64,000 nucleotides of DNA from Yponomeuta sedellus (GCA_934045075.1 OW203722.1:13764796-13828795), one strand, 5' to 3'. Positions 42,351-55,385 are shown, counted from the first letter of the stretch. Numbers and translations are program-made. Notes: generated by a model not told the origin, from the sequence alone.

Positions 42351-43794
42351 AAAGTTTTTGCTCTAGGTATAGTAGAAACTGTAACGCATGTGATATGGTA
42401 TATTTAAAAAATCAAAATATGTCCACCCATAGTGAGGTTTGAATAGAAAAAATCAAAACCGGCTCAATTAACGAAGACAACTTTTTTGATAATTAAGACA
42501 AAATAAGTTATTTAAACACCAGGGTTCGAGATCCCATTCGAGGCTTAGCGAGATTCCGACTTAAACTTGGCTGGATTTTATTTATTTTGTAGAAATTAAT
42601 TTTGAAAGTCGTTTTTGGGTTTTCCACTAATAAGATGCATAAAACAATGTGCTTGTAGTAGTCGTCAAAGCCACTAAATTATTAATGTAGAGCGCTATTC
42701 TACAGCTAATTTGCAATGTGTCTTGTTCCAGGGATTGGTGGTCCTCAACCAGTGATCAAAGAGTTATGGTTTTTAAATTTTCCTGAAATTTGGTGTCATT
42801 CGACTAAAAAAAATGTTAATATAATTAGCACGTGCATTCCTAACGTTTACTTAGCACTATTTACTCATTTAAAAACAACCGTCATGACTCCAGTTCGTAA
42901 CTGCGACATCAAATGAATTATTATTATTATTATTATTCTTTATTTGGAAATCCAACAGCGCAAAATAACAAAAAAATAACTGCAAAATTATTGTAACAAT
43001 AAAGCCAAAAATAGATTTCACTTGTAAATATTACTATACAATATCAAGCAGTGGAGAAAATTTAATATTAATATGTTTTAATTAAATGGGATTGGGAAGT
43101 GGACGATTGATCTTAGATGTGGATCAGAATTTAAATTACGTTGGTTCTTGGGCTAAAAACTCGAAGTGAAGCCAAAGGAAAGTTTGTAGAGACGATGTAG
43201 GCTCCATTTTCCTCGAGTAGAATTATAATAACGCAAAAAGGTACAGTGAGACGAAGAAAATTAATTAAAAGCGCATCGCGTATCACAGCGCGTTGCTTTT
43301 AACAAACAAAGAAATGCATTGCAGTATGAGGTGGCGCGTGTGTGTGTGGGGCTGGCCGTGTGAGATGTCTTTTTGCGGCTTTAGCAACAAAAAAGCAACG
43401 TCGAGAGGAGTAAAAACCTTTTATCTTCAAAGGTGTGCTGCTACAATAGCATTACGCAAACGAGAACTCGGAAATTTCAGAGTCAAGCCGCGGCGGCCCA
43501 CCGTCCCTTGTAAAATATAATGAGATGCAAAAAACTGCGATCTTCAAGAGATTTGTGAGTAAAATGTGCTCTACCTGAGACGATTTTCGTGCATTCATTT
43601 TAATTCTTAGGAGTTTTTATACCAGGATACATTTATAATAGGTGTTCCTTTATTATCTTACCCCTCAATTTTTCTTATATTTGTATGTATTGAACGCATA
43701 GAAAAAATCTTTACTAATCAATTTTTTTATACGACTGTGAAAAAAGTAAAATTGAATTCTAACACGACTTCTAATTTTGTTAACAATGGACCGA
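42351..43794. other. Unannotated sequence
   Basis: Includes a short (ATT)n near 42916-42937 followed by CTTTATTTGGAAATCC, a typical reversed retroelement terminus. Otherwise nothing recognised. Confidence 0.4.
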
Positions 43795-43885
43795 ACCGAC
43801 CGAAACGGGACTTGAACCTGCGATAGTTGCCTCGTGCAAGCATTCTAACCAACTAACCCACTCGGATTAACCTCGCTCCGAGTAA
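43795..43885 (-). repeat. tRNA-derived SINE family G head
   Basis: The minus strand reads CCGAGTGGGTTAGTTGGTTA, GAATGCTTGCACGAGGCAAC and CGCAGGTTCAAGTCCCGTTT: box A-like and box B-like motifs at tRNA spacing. It is not a clean cloverleaf, so SINE-derived is more likely than a tRNA gene. Confidence 0.55.
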
Positions 43886-44848
<963 letters not shown>

Positions 44849-45019
44849 CATCTCGCTCTTATTAGATACATAGATAAATATTTTATTCATATAAGACACA
44901 CACGCGCATATAAAGGGATTATATAATTACACGAAGAAAGCATAGAACAAAACAATAGCATAAATGTAAAGCAAAAACACACAGTAAATTTGCCACACGC
45001 GGTACTGTAATGTCGACAG

Positions 45020-45215
45020 ACGACCTCTAAGGCGTTGTGGTTGCGTATCTGCCTACCATGCAAGAGGTCCCCCAGTTCGAACCCCGGCTGGGGACAAAAA
45101 AAAACCCAGGTCTTGAATGTTTACATGTTTGTGATGTCGTTGTTTCTGGTACCCACCAGACAGGCTATCCTAGTGTGGGATTAGAAGCAAAGTATGTGCC
45201 TGAATGTAAACGTTA
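45020..45215 (+). repeat. tRNA-derived SINE family E, copy 2
   Basis: GCGTTGTGGTTGCGTATCTG (box A side), CAGTTCGAACCCCGGCTGGG (box B), a poly-A stretch, TCTTGAATGTTTACATGTTT, GGTACCCACCAGACAGGCTA and CCTAGTGTGGGATTAGAAGC. Same order as 8390-8575 in inverse orientation. Confidence 0.85.
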
Positions 45216-45545
45216 AAAATGTAAAAAAATGTACCAGTACATTTTACCACCGATATACACCAATGTAGGCGTGGCAAATGAAAATGAGTTCATCCGGTGT
45301 GAGTGGCATGCAGCGCTAAGAGAGCTGAGTTGAGATGGTTAAACTGATATCACACCGGATTAAATAATTTATTGAGTACATAAGGTAAGATGGTGATATT
45401 ATATCATAGTGGCTAAAAGGAAATTGTACGTCTGATATCTATTCATACCATTAAAAGAACTATTAGTATTATTGAGAGATTGCACAGACACAGTTTGCAG
45501 ATTTGTAAACAAGATGTGTTTTTTTCTCCAGATGGTGCTAGTACA
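45216..45545. other. Unannotated sequence
   Basis: Nothing recognised. Confidence 0.4.
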
Positions 45546-45547
45546 TA

Positions 45548-46845
45548 GGCTGCTACTTATGTATGCGGAATCTGGGATTCCAATAATTTCAACCGGGTTA
45601 ACACGCAATGTCTGACCTCCATGGTCAAATTCGTTCTTTTTTTAAATACTGACCGCTAATATTTTTCTCTTATATACGTAAGTGTTTTGTTTTTGTTGGG
45701 TTTAAAATGTCATATCGCTGAAAAAATGGAACTCACTCGTGAAAATATTCGTGCTATGATTTATTACAATTTTCGACGTGGTTTAACGCAACAGTGCGTA
45801 GATCAATTAACTTCGACTTTTGGTGGTAAAGCTCCATCAAAAACGACTGTGTATCACTGGTTTAGTGAGTTTAATCGCGGGCGCAGTAAGCTCACGGACG
45901 AAGTTAAAGAAGGTCGCCCGAAATCGGTGGTTGTGCCACAAAATATTGAAGCTGTGCGAAAACTAATATTGCAAGACCACCATGTTACATATCGCGAGAT
46001 AGAGGCTATTCTGGGAATATGTATGACGAGCATTCATAGGATATTACATGAACATTTTGTCTGTAAAAAAAAAATTGTTCGCGTTGGATCCCGCACAACT
46101 TAACTCAGGATCAAAAAGATGCTCGCGTCGAATGGTGCAAGAAAACCTTAAAAAAATTCAACGGAGGCGACTCAAAATCTGTTTATAATATCTACAAAGG
46201 TGACGAATCCTGGATCTACGCGTACGATCCCGAAACTAAACAACAATCAACAGATTGGGTGTTTCAAAATGAGCCGAACCCTACGAAAGTGGCTCGTGCA
46301 AAAAGCACTTTAAAGCAAGTGGTGGCCTGCTTTTTTGGTATTAATGGCCATGTGGCTACAATACCATTGGAGAATCGCAGAACGGTTAATTCGGAGTGGT
46401 AGGTACACGACCATTTGTTTGCCGGAAGTATTTGAAGAAATACGCCAAAACAACCAGCGACGCAGAATCATACTTCACCATGACAATGCCAGCTGTCATA
46501 CATCTCAGGAAACAACTACATTTTTGGATGGTCAAAAAATAGAATTGATGAGTCATCCACCGTACAGCCCTGATTTGGCTCCCAATGATTTCTATTTATT
46601 CCCAAATGTAAAGAATAAATTACGTGGTCAACGATTTTCGACCCGTGAAGATGCCGTAGATGCGTTCAAACAGCACGTTTTGGAGATACCTTAATCAGAG
46701 TAGAAAAAGTGTTTTACAAATTGGTTTCATCGATGCAAAAATGCATCGATCATAGTGGAGAATACTTTGAAAAACAATAAAAGCATATTTAGCCATATAC
46801 ATTTGTTTATTTTTTCTATTCCGCATACATAAGTAGCAGCCCTCG
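45548..46845 (+). mobile_element. Mariner (DD34D) transposon, copy 2
   Basis: Flanked by TA (45546-45547 and 46846-46847). It starts GGCTGCTACTTATGTATGCG and ends with the complement plus CTCG, as in copy 1 at 15933-17224. It is in the opposite orientation and about 28 kb away. The copies look well over 90% identical by eye, so both derive from one recently active family. Confidence 0.95.
45726..46780 (+). pseudogene. Mariner transposase, multiply disrupted
   Basis: Starts at ATG 45726 (MELTRENIRAMIYYNFRRGL). Lesions relative to copy 1: one codon lost in the QQQC run (TQQC); a frameshift around 46055-46075 at an A-run (frame ends HFVCKKKIVRVGSRTT); a 4-bp insertion near 46401 (GTGGTAGGTACAC against GTGGTACAC); and CAA to TAA after VLEIP at about 46692. 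The YKGDESW, HHDNASCH and YSPDLAPND motifs remain readable. Non-functional; it keeps TGC where copy 1 has its TGA stop. Confidence 0.95.
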
Positions 46846-46924
46846 TATTACTCTATGGAGTTCCTTAAGCTATTATAATCATTTCTTAATGCCATAACTT
46901 TCATATCCACTTTTTCTGGTACTA

Positions 46925-47065
46925 AACTAAAGTAACCTGAGCTGTGGTGACCAGCGACGGCATAAAAATCTGACTCAAGCCATTTGTACAAATTTCTGTC
47001 TCTTGGTCTCTGTATTGGTAGTCATGTGTAACCACTAGACCAACGGCCAGTCCAGCCCTGTAAAG
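46925..47065 (-). repeat. tRNA-derived SINE family F, degenerate copy
   Basis: The minus strand reads GACTGGCCGTTGGTCTAGTG, GTTACACATGACTACCAATA and CAGAGACCAAGAGACAG, the F head. Box B is decayed. Confidence 0.6.
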
Positions 47066-49828
47066 GTAACCGTGTTGGCGCATGTGTCGTTACATTCCGG
47101 AACATCTACAACATCTAATCAGGAAAAAGGCTGACCCCCATCAATCAGCGTAGCAGCGTAGCCGTTAGACTGGCATATTACGAATGGTGAACTTTTTATG
47201 GTTTCAAAATTATTTATTACGCTCTACTCTATGGATGAGTGTAACTACTTTTCACCTGACAAGAACTAAATTAAAGGTTTGCTAATGGTCATTCGAATGG
47301 TGGTGAGGAGGTCGGATCATCTATCCCCCCTCAAAATGGTTGACTGATGATGGCTGACCTCTGCGTTATGCTCGTGAACGAGTGCTGTTCGTGTGTCTGG
47401 CCGCAGGACTTATGTTTTCCCTACTTTTGTAAGACATTTATTGAAAATTTCGTCACTCGAAATATTAAGTTAGCTGCCCCCTACTTACATCATTATAGCT
47501 AATGTAGTCAATTAATAGACCCACTGATCAGTCGTAAAGCCACAAGCGTGTATGGATGTTTTACGCGGCAGCGTGTTGAGCCAAGTTCGAGTTGAAAAGG
47601 GCGACGCACCAGCCGTGTATTATGCCAACCATTTTAATTTACTGTCAACCCCTTCAACCTTATTTTCATTCTTTTGTCGGCGAAAAGGATAATCTTGCAC
47701 TTCCTTTGAAACATTTGTTGGTATTCACTATTTTTCCTGGATAATACCTATCACATAATGCTGAAAATTACTAGTTTGGTTTCATGCTTCGATGTTTGAC
47801 AGGCGATGAAATTATTACTTAATTGCTATGGGATATATATACGCTATCAGACCAGTCCCATTAATGTCCTCATAGAGTATGTAGACTTGGCTTTTACGTT
47901 TAGATACACAAGAGAACTCCATATAAAAAAGAGATATCTCCGTAGCAAGTCGCAGTGTAGATAAAACGTCAGACATGTTAGGCTGGCAAGAAATTGTATT
48001 TTTGTGTGGATACTCTGCATTTGTTCCTGCAATTTTCTGAAACTAAATAACACAGTGGGGCGCGGCATCCTCGCAAAACAAAACAAATAGCCGACCTCTT
48101 GCCTTCTTTATGAGACCCTTGTTAACTTGTCCTTAATAAATTATTTATTTTGCTTGTTCCTCGGCCTACTCTAGCTCGCCTACAGTTCTGTTAATTTTCT
48201 TTATTATTTTGGAACTAAGTTTTTTACGGGCAACGGTTTACGACCGGAATTTATTATGCACAAGTACTTTTTAACCGACTTTCAGAGTCGCTGGGGTACT
48301 AATAAGTTATTTTTACCCTATGGTATTTTTTTTATAATAACCCATCGTAATTTACGGTTATTAAGGTTAATGTTATACATGACTATTTTCTAGTATTGCT
48401 CACAGTTGTGTTAAAAGTAAAAGTCTACAAAAGCAAATGCTTTAAGAAAGTCTCATCATAAAAGAGCATTCTTAACGCATAACAATTAGACATGAATAAT
48501 TCTGACAAGAAAGTAACAAATGAACTATACTTATCTTAAGAAATTACTCATTTACGTTTTCTATTGTATCAACAAAAGAGAAAGATCGTGTTATTAATAT
48601 GCCGGAGAAGTCCAAGTAAAATGCTTCCATAATGGCCTCAGTGGGACTCCGGCTGAATTAAATAAGAGACAAATAAGAAGAGCCAACAACGAGCTCGAGC
48701 GCCGATGGGTAAGATTGATCGCGATATTCCGATCCGCTTAAGCGATAACGGTTATAAAAGCAATTCAGCAGTATGCTGTTACCGTTACTAGCTGGTAAGT
48801 GTTCAGTTGAGCTTGGCGATAAGACTGAACCGGGCATTAAACTTCTTTACACTGTTCTGTATTTTTATAGCCGTGCTATTTGGTTATTCGTGTGCACAGG
48901 CTACATAAACAATCTTCTCAGTGATATCCAACAAACATGCTAGGGGCTATTGTCGCCCGGCATATTTGTCGGAAAGATTTTTCTTTCTAGTCAAGAAAAT
49001 GTATTTTATTTATCAGCACTTGAGGCCGGACCTTCCGTTAGCTATAAATTTTATTGCGCTATGATTTAGGAGGGCGTATGTGATTTTATGGTAAGCAGTT
49101 TGTGTTTGTTGTTAGATTTATATCTTTTTGAATGTAGGACGCTAAATAATGTTAATTTACTGTGTTGGAATGTCGATTGGGCTAAATGACTTTTTATGCC
49201 AATTTAGCTTGACATTAACCTCCTAACAGGCACAAAATATCGAGGTTATAATTCTATTCTTCCTGCGCCGCATTTATACAACTATAAAAATTCATGCATT
49301 ACAATGACAATTCGATGTACGAGTACATTGTGAAGTCCCTTAGTACAATTTCTTAATGTTCCTACTCGTTAATTTATGGGTTAATCTGTTATGGCATGTA
49401 TACTGAATGGTTATAGTTAACCATGAATTGATGTCTATGAAATGGTTTTTCCATGGTGCTTAAATGCTTCAGCGTGTCCGTCTTTCTGTGAGTTACGCAC
49501 TTTCGGGCATCGAGGTTAGTAGCAAATTTCGTGTTTCATACTCATCAATCTAAAAAGAAAGAAAATGGGCTTTCCTTTTCTTAATTTTGACAAACAAACT
49601 GGTGAAAAAGCTACCTTAATCGTAAATTAAATAACTTCCAAAGGTACGGTTTGGCAGAAATAATTAAAAACTCTAGCGCTTTATTAAAAAATAAAGATCT
49701 TCCCGCAATGTTGTGTTAATAGCGTGTAATAAGTCAATGGCCAGACCAGACAATATTATGAGACAGATTAATTAAGGAAAGCAAATCAATTGACCGAAAA
49801 TCGAAAGCTCAGTTTTATTATGAAGTCC
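47066..49828. other. Unannotated sequence
   Basis: About 2.8 kb without a recognised gene or repeat copy. A promoter-like TATAAAAG at about 48752 has no supported downstream exon. Confidence 0.4.
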
Positions 49829-49877
49829 TTTTTGGTGAATGCCTACATAATCTTTTTATGTAGGCATTTACCAAAAA
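49829..49877. repeat. Hairpin with 21-bp arms, one mismatch, 7-nt loop
   Basis: TTTTTGGTGAATGCCTACAT (49829 on) pairs with 49857-49877; the single mismatch is G against A. It lies immediately upstream of a repeat H copy. Confidence 0.85.
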
Positions 49878-49892
49878 TATTGATAAGATAAG

Positions 49893-49985
49893 ATGAGATA
49901 AGATAAGAATATTCTTTATTGTACACTGGAAAAACAACAAATACAAAACAATTGCAAATATACATAGTACAATTCGTACATAAAA
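49893..49985 (+). repeat. Dispersed repeat H, copy 2
   Basis: GATAAGATAAGAATATTCTT, TATTGTACACTGG, ACAATTGCAAATATACATAG and TACAATTCGTACATA parallel 57348-57420. This looks like the reversed poly-A terminus of a retroelement. Confidence 0.6.
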
Positions 49986-50628
49986 TAAAATAAATTGAAG
50001 TTTCTTGTTAAGAGTTTTACGAATTCTTAACAAAAAAACATCATTGCTTCGAAAGTGTCTAACTGCTTAACAACCTCATAAACGCAGTTTTTCATAGTTA
50101 TCAGTTGCATACACGTAACTTGATACGTAAATTGTGTGTGCCAATATACTCGTATAGTCAAGCGACAGATTAGACTTATCCATCTACTATGTAGAGTAGT
50201 CTTTTTTATACTTTAGAATTTAGTGATTTGTTGGATAACACCTATGTGAAAAAATGAATTAATAATGCATTCTATATTTAAGAATGAGTATATGAAAAAA
50301 ATATATATACAATAGGCACCGAAAAATTTATCCGGGACAATTATATTTTTCAATGGGTTTAGTTATAAAGAATGGCTTGTGAAGATAGATTGATAGAATA
50401 TGTATTTTTTATTTATATAAACAAAACTTAAGTAAAAAGGATGGTGTACTTAAAACCTTAAAAACTTAAAAAACTATTCTTTCACCAGAAACCACTTTGA
50501 GATTAAGTAATAAAGTACATTGATACATTACAATTGGCGTATTAACGTCTAAACCTAAATTTTAGTTAATTTAAAACCAAAATTTTTACTTCTGTCTGAA
50601 TTTTTCTCTACCAAAAGCTTAGTATATA
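49986..50628. other. Unannotated AT-rich sequence
   Basis: Nothing recognised. Confidence 0.4.
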
Positions 50629-51088
50629 AAAAGGAGACCATTCACGCTTCATACTAAGTTGGGCATAAACATGAAAGTGCCGGCCAGCAAAAAAAAACAC
50701 TATTCTAAACGATGGGTCACATTGATTTGTTGATTTCATACTAAGAAACCTATATCCAAAAATGAATACTTAACAGAACAGACGCTATAAGATTCTCTTT
50801 TTTTATCTTGTAAAAGTAATGCGGAAGACTCCCTTCACAAACCCTTATACGTATATTTTATAAACACGTTACAATAATTATACTATTTGACATTACGTTA
50901 CAATAATTTTTGGTCCAATGTATGGGAATATAAGATTTTCAATGTCTGACAGTAGCTAAACTATAGGCTTCACTGTTTTGGTGCCATAGTATCAAATGTT
51001 CTGGACAATGTGCGTAACAGTTTGAAAATATTTTTTTTTCAATGGCCGGCACTTTGAGTTTTGGGCCCAATTTGAATGGTCTCCTTTT
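50629..51088. mobile_element. MITE-like element with bipartite terminal inverted repeats
   Basis: The ends AAAAGGAGACCATTCA (50629-50644) and TGAATGGTCTCCTTTT (51073-51088) are exact complements. Further in, TTGGGC and AAAGTGCCGGCCA (left) match the complement of the right end again after an indel of about 10 nt, giving arms of about 45-55 bp. The total is 460 bp, without coding capacity. The target duplication is unclear (left flank TATA, right flank GTGT). Confidence 0.75.
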
Positions 51089-51957
51089 GTGTGTGCAAAA
51101 TATATTCGTATTTTTATTTGCCTAAACTGCATGCAATATAAATTATTTCCAACATTTCCCAAAAGTATATTCCTTATTTTACAATAATTAAAAATGATAT
51201 ACGAAATGAATAAAGAAATATTATTATTTGGAAATTTTTAGTTTTAGTATTTTTACTTAAATTCGAGGTTTGTAAATGCAGCATTGTCTAATATCCAGGA
51301 GTTCTTATACTGATCATCATCATACTCTGAAATAATTAGATTTATGAAATGTGTATTTCAACTCAAACAACAAGTTTATAGCTAAAACATTGCTGAGAAC
51401 ACCTTCAAAGTATTAATGTCTACCTGTCCCTGGTATGAACCACGCCATGAAAAACAGCTTTCAATATAAAATAGCGCGTTGTAAAGGAACATCTATGGGA
51501 GCAATGATAGCACTGACAGACATAGGCATCAAACTTTCATATTACACTCCTTAATTTCAAAATTGAGGGTTACTTAGTCAGGCAGGTGTACAAAAGGAGC
51601 AACAGGTTTCGAACTCAAACTCTTTGCATAATCCCCATCCCCATTGATGAGTCGCTTTAATAAAACAGGCAGGACATTAGCTTTGCGGATATTCTTAATC
51701 ACGTCGGTGTCGTTAAACAGATTATTTTCCACGCACAAGTTTTACGCGATTACATACTTTATGGGCTAACAAGTAAGGTCGCTCGGTACTTCGGCAGAGT
51801 TTTATAAAATAAACGATCGCTTAACATGAAATTAATTTTGAACTTTGGGTTTTAATAGCTTTTTGGTATAGCAAACTACTTGAACGTTACCTACCTGTTA
51901 CCTACTGATTATAGTAACGTAGTTAACGCTGACCGAAATTGGTATCCCAAGTAACAA
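51089..51957. other. Unannotated sequence
   Basis: Nothing recognised. Confidence 0.4.
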
Positions 51958-52065
51958 CATAATGTAAACTCACGCCTGTGTCCCAGAGAGGTAGGCAAAT
52001 ACCACGGTCTGCCACTTGCTACGATCTTGACAGATCTCTTTCGCTTCGTCAACCCTCGTAACTCT
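51958..52065 (-). repeat. Dispersed repeat K, copy 5
   Basis: The minus strand reads GTTGACGAAGCGAAAGAGAT, CTGTCAAGATCGTAGCAAGT, TTTGCCTACCTCTCTGGGAC and AGGCGTGAGTTTACATTATG, as in the other K copies. Confidence 0.7.
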
Positions 52066-52139
52066 ATTCAAAATTAAATATCAACTCTTTTGACGGTGAT
52101 GTTAATAAGCGCGCCATTAAAATGAGATGGAACCTGATC

Positions 52140-52260
52140 AAAGTAATAATAAGTTCCAGACCACACTCGTCCCAAACTAGGATACCGTGTGCTATAGTAA
52201 CTCGAAATACACACAGACTGAGGCCGTTGGTGTTTCAAAAGGCGTCCACCAGTGGTACCA
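52140..52260 (-). repeat. Possible SINE E/F-type tail fragment
   Basis: ACTCGTCCCAAACTAGGAT matches CCTCGTCCCAAACTAGGATG at 57485. The rest is too decayed to assign. Confidence 0.4.
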
Positions 52261-52499
52261 ATTCAATTCGAAATTTGAATTTCGGAAGGCAATAACGTAT
52301 AGCCAAAAACTCGCATCCAAATAACAGACGTTGGTTCAGTTGGTAGGCGAGCTGGTGGCCTCATATGTTGCGTGTCTTAGTTTCTGGTCTCCACTAAAAA
52401 CCTTTGTATCTCATAGAATATCGGTTCTTCCGCAAATGTGGCCCATTTCCACTTCAAATCCCTAATCCTATAATAATAATATTGGCCTTTTTGCATCTA

Positions 52500-52740
52500 C
52501 TTAATGAGATGATTTATACAACGTCCAGTGGCATCTTCACACACACGCATCTTCATCCTATACGCTTTGTGAATCACCTTGGTTCTTTGCTGACTTGTCT
52601 CATATTTGATTTTATCCGTCAAAGAGACTCCATAACATGTCAGGGCACTTTGAATCGATGACATTGAATCTAGTCCTTCTGTCAATGTTCATGTTTCTGC
52701 TCCGTAAGGTTTAACTGCCAGGATCACAGATATGTCGACA
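52500..52740 (-). pseudogene. LINE relic: region after the reverse-transcriptase domain
   Basis: The minus frame includes KPYGAET, a stop, then TLTEGLDSMSSIQSALTCYG, VSLTDKIKYETSQQRTKVIH and a basic segment. Compare the usual LINE pattern YGAETW.LT.....KL...QRAMERAMLGVSLRDKIRNE.IR.RTKV. YGAET, GVSL.DKI and RTKV are preserved. It carries an in-frame stop and lacks the rest of the protein. Same general LINE type as 1346-1690. Confidence 0.7.
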
Positions 52741-53104
52741 AGATGCAATGATTGAAGATTTTCGTAGTAAGATTCTTCTGACAGCATTCTCGAAGATGGC
52801 TCTGCCCATTAGAATAGTCTACTCTAAGACATAAAGGTATACAAGTAAGAGGCATTTGCATGTGTACAAAAGTACTCATGTAACAATAATAACACTAAAA
52901 CAATCTGATTAATCAGAACAGGAAAGAGACTTTCAATGTAATAAAAGTACGTGTAGACCTACAATATTAAAAGCTGGATATCATTTGTACCATGGCAATA
53001 AAACCTATACATGACGCATGCTAGACGACGTATACAAGAACCAAAGCATTTGTTACTCCAACTTCATGAAATATTGTAATAAAATCGTTAATACAATTAC
53101 TATT

Positions 53105-53472
53105 CATAATCATCAACCCATTATGTCCCCACCGAGGGGCACGAGTCTCTTCCCTAAGGAAAGTATAGGCCATACTCCACCACGGGGGCCAAGTCCGGAT
53201 CGGTGGAGGCTTGCAAAACTAGTGGCTGGTCTTACTGTCGGAAGTTTTCAAGCCGCTCTAAGGTCTCTGATTTGGCTTAACGACTGCCATCTGTCGACGG
53301 CAGCCGGCACCAACTGCTTAACCTGCCTTGCGAAGCACGGAACCGCTCGGAAAAATGCTACTAGCGTTAGTCATAGACGGTCGCCCATCCGTGCACTGAA
53401 CGCGCCCTGTGTTGCTTAACCTTCGTGATCGTTTAAGATCACTCAGGCAGCCGGTACGAGCGATTCAATTTC
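53105..53472 (-). repeat. 5S-derived SINE copy B6, full length
   Basis: The minus strand begins with GCTCGTACCGGCTGCCTGAG. The 5S-like internal promoter follows: GATCACGAAGGTTAAGCAAC (box A region), GGGCGCGTTCAGTGCACGGA and TGGGCGACCGTC (box C). Then the body and the long tail ending ATGGGTTGATGATTATGAAT. The near-identical 10-mers AATTACTATT (53095-53104) and AACTACTATT (53473-53482) are a probable target duplication. This is the best complete copy of the family in the window. Confidence 0.88.
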
Positions 53473-53599
53473 AACTACTATTACAAGAACTAATACCTCT
53501 AAACAATACTAATTTATTATAACACATGGTATGTTATATTACATTTATCGCATTACCTTATCATCCAAACCAAATTGTTAAATCATGGTTCACCGTGGA

Positions 53600-53770
53600 G
53601 AGCAACGCATAGCTCATTAGGGTTTTGAAGTCCACGAAAAACCCTTACAGTTTCGCCATGTCTGTCCGTCTGTCTTTCTGTCTATCCGCGGCCTCAGAGA
53701 CGAAGTACTAGCTGAAATTTTGCGTAGAAATACATTAGTAATCACACCGACAAAACGGTGGTAAAAAATC
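53600..53770 (+). repeat. Dispersed repeat J, copy 4 (degenerate)
   Basis: AAAAACCCTTACAGTTTCGC, CATGTCTGTCCGTCTGTC and TAGCTGAAATTTTGCGTAGA give the J pattern of a phrase rich in CTGTCCG followed by a GCTGAAATTTTG block. Confidence 0.55.
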
Positions 53771-55184
53771 ATAGAAAAGAAAAATAAAATCTGTGTCCGC
53801 TACACCTAAATTAGGGATGAAAAAATTTTCACGCTTGGTGGAATATCGTAGGATTGATAGTTTAACAACATTCTGGGTGTAGGAAGCGCCTTTTTTAATT
53901 TAGGCCTCGGTTTTAAAGTGCAAATTTTTGTCCGAGTAGAGCGTCCGCCTTTCTGTCCCGGCTTGCTTGTAGGGCACGGTAGATTAGTAAAAGGACGAGG
54001 GATCATTGAAATAAAATTAAATGCGGGACGCCATCTCCTCACATAAAAAAAATAAACAAAACTGTACGTAATTTATGGTACAGAAAAGTGGTTGCCAAAA
54101 TTAATAATTTTTGGAATCAAACTTTCTCAATCATAAACTTTATACACGATAAGAAAAATATGCTTCGAATATCCGTAATTTAATTATGCATATAACACTC
54201 CCAATATTTATCAAAAGTATACTCATTTTACCACAATCACAGCAAATATTAAATTATGCGAGGGAGAGAGCATGTTCTATAAATTAATACAAAACAAAAT
54301 TAATAAACGGCATAACAGTGTATTTTTAAAATCGCAAAATAAGTAGTTAAGTTTGTTGGCTCGATTGACCTTAGTCTTTCACTGTAGAGACATAGAATTA
54401 CTTCCTCAGAGATCCACCATAAATCTTCATTCATATTCCGAATTCGTCAAGATACCCCTCGAAAGCGCGGCAATATACAAACTGTAGCATTGTGCACAGA
54501 TAAGCTTTTGATTAGCGCTACTGTAGCTCCAAACGTATATATGTAATCCGCATTCCCAATTACCTGCTTGCCGGTTTGCTTTTGACAGATCCAATTACGC
54601 TAAAAGTATTGATCGGGTTCCGTGTTGACTATCGTGAGCGTTTCATTAATTCAGCCTTTGGATTGCCCGCACATCTAATATCTCTTCTGTATGAACATGG
54701 GATTAGCGCGCTTGAGTGTTTTTGGTTGAACGCTTTAGCCGTCGCAAAAAACCGGACTCGCCGCGATTGATTAAAGAAACCCAACTTTTACTATTTCTGG
54801 CGACGAGATTCCTCGTTCGGATGTAGGTTTATCTACCCGAAGTTCTTTTTCCCTGATCGATGTGGTATCTTAACGAAATGTCGGCGGCCAGTTACGTTGA
54901 TCGAGCTCCTTTCATAAACGGCAAAAACTGATCAGTTTAATCAAGAGCGGGGTTCGTCAATCAGAGTAAAGGCGGATCGTTACCGAAATGAGCAGTAATT
55001 TTTCGCCTCTGTCCGAAAACGTTTTCTAACTACGTTCACTTTTCTTGTCAATCTTAATAACTTGCGACATCTACGCGTGCTGAAAATATCACTACGTAGG
55101 TATATGTATGTACAGTATAACGTCTGGAACGCTTGACTCATTCATTTAAATAATGTACTAATGTAAGTTTAATTTTTTTAATAG
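53771..55184. other. Unannotated sequence
   Basis: No gene or repeat recognised. The frame 54576-54770 shows no domain. Confidence 0.4.
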
Positions 55185-55385
55185 CCTATTTACGCCCCTC
55201 TGCAAGGCACCGGCCTTCTCTCAGAGAGAGAGAGAGAGAGAGCACCGCGGATTGGCAACTTCAAGGCAGGTAAGCTATTTGCATTTGCGAAGTTATAGTA
55301 GTACTACCACTCTCTAACGGTAAAGGAAAACAACATGAGAAAACCTGAGTGTCTGGGGTGTTCAAATACCGTTTTCGTACTTATA
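55185..55385. repeat. SINE family C copy with inverted 5' part
   Basis: 55185-55273 is minus strand (tail AGCCTATTTACGCCCCTCTG, the GA-rich block, CCGCGGATTGGCAACTTCAA). From about 55275 the sequence continues in plus orientation with the family body (ATAGTAGTACTACCACTCTC, GTAAAGGAAAACAACATGAG, AAACCTGAGTGTCTGGGGTG). The 5' half is therefore inverted against the 3' half, the pattern produced by twin priming during LINE-driven insertion. Confidence 0.7.

Noticed and set aside
48745..48810. TATAAAAG with a downstream TCAGT, core-promoter-like
   Set aside because: The spacing (about 50 bp) is too long for a TATA/initiator pair, and no exon follows.
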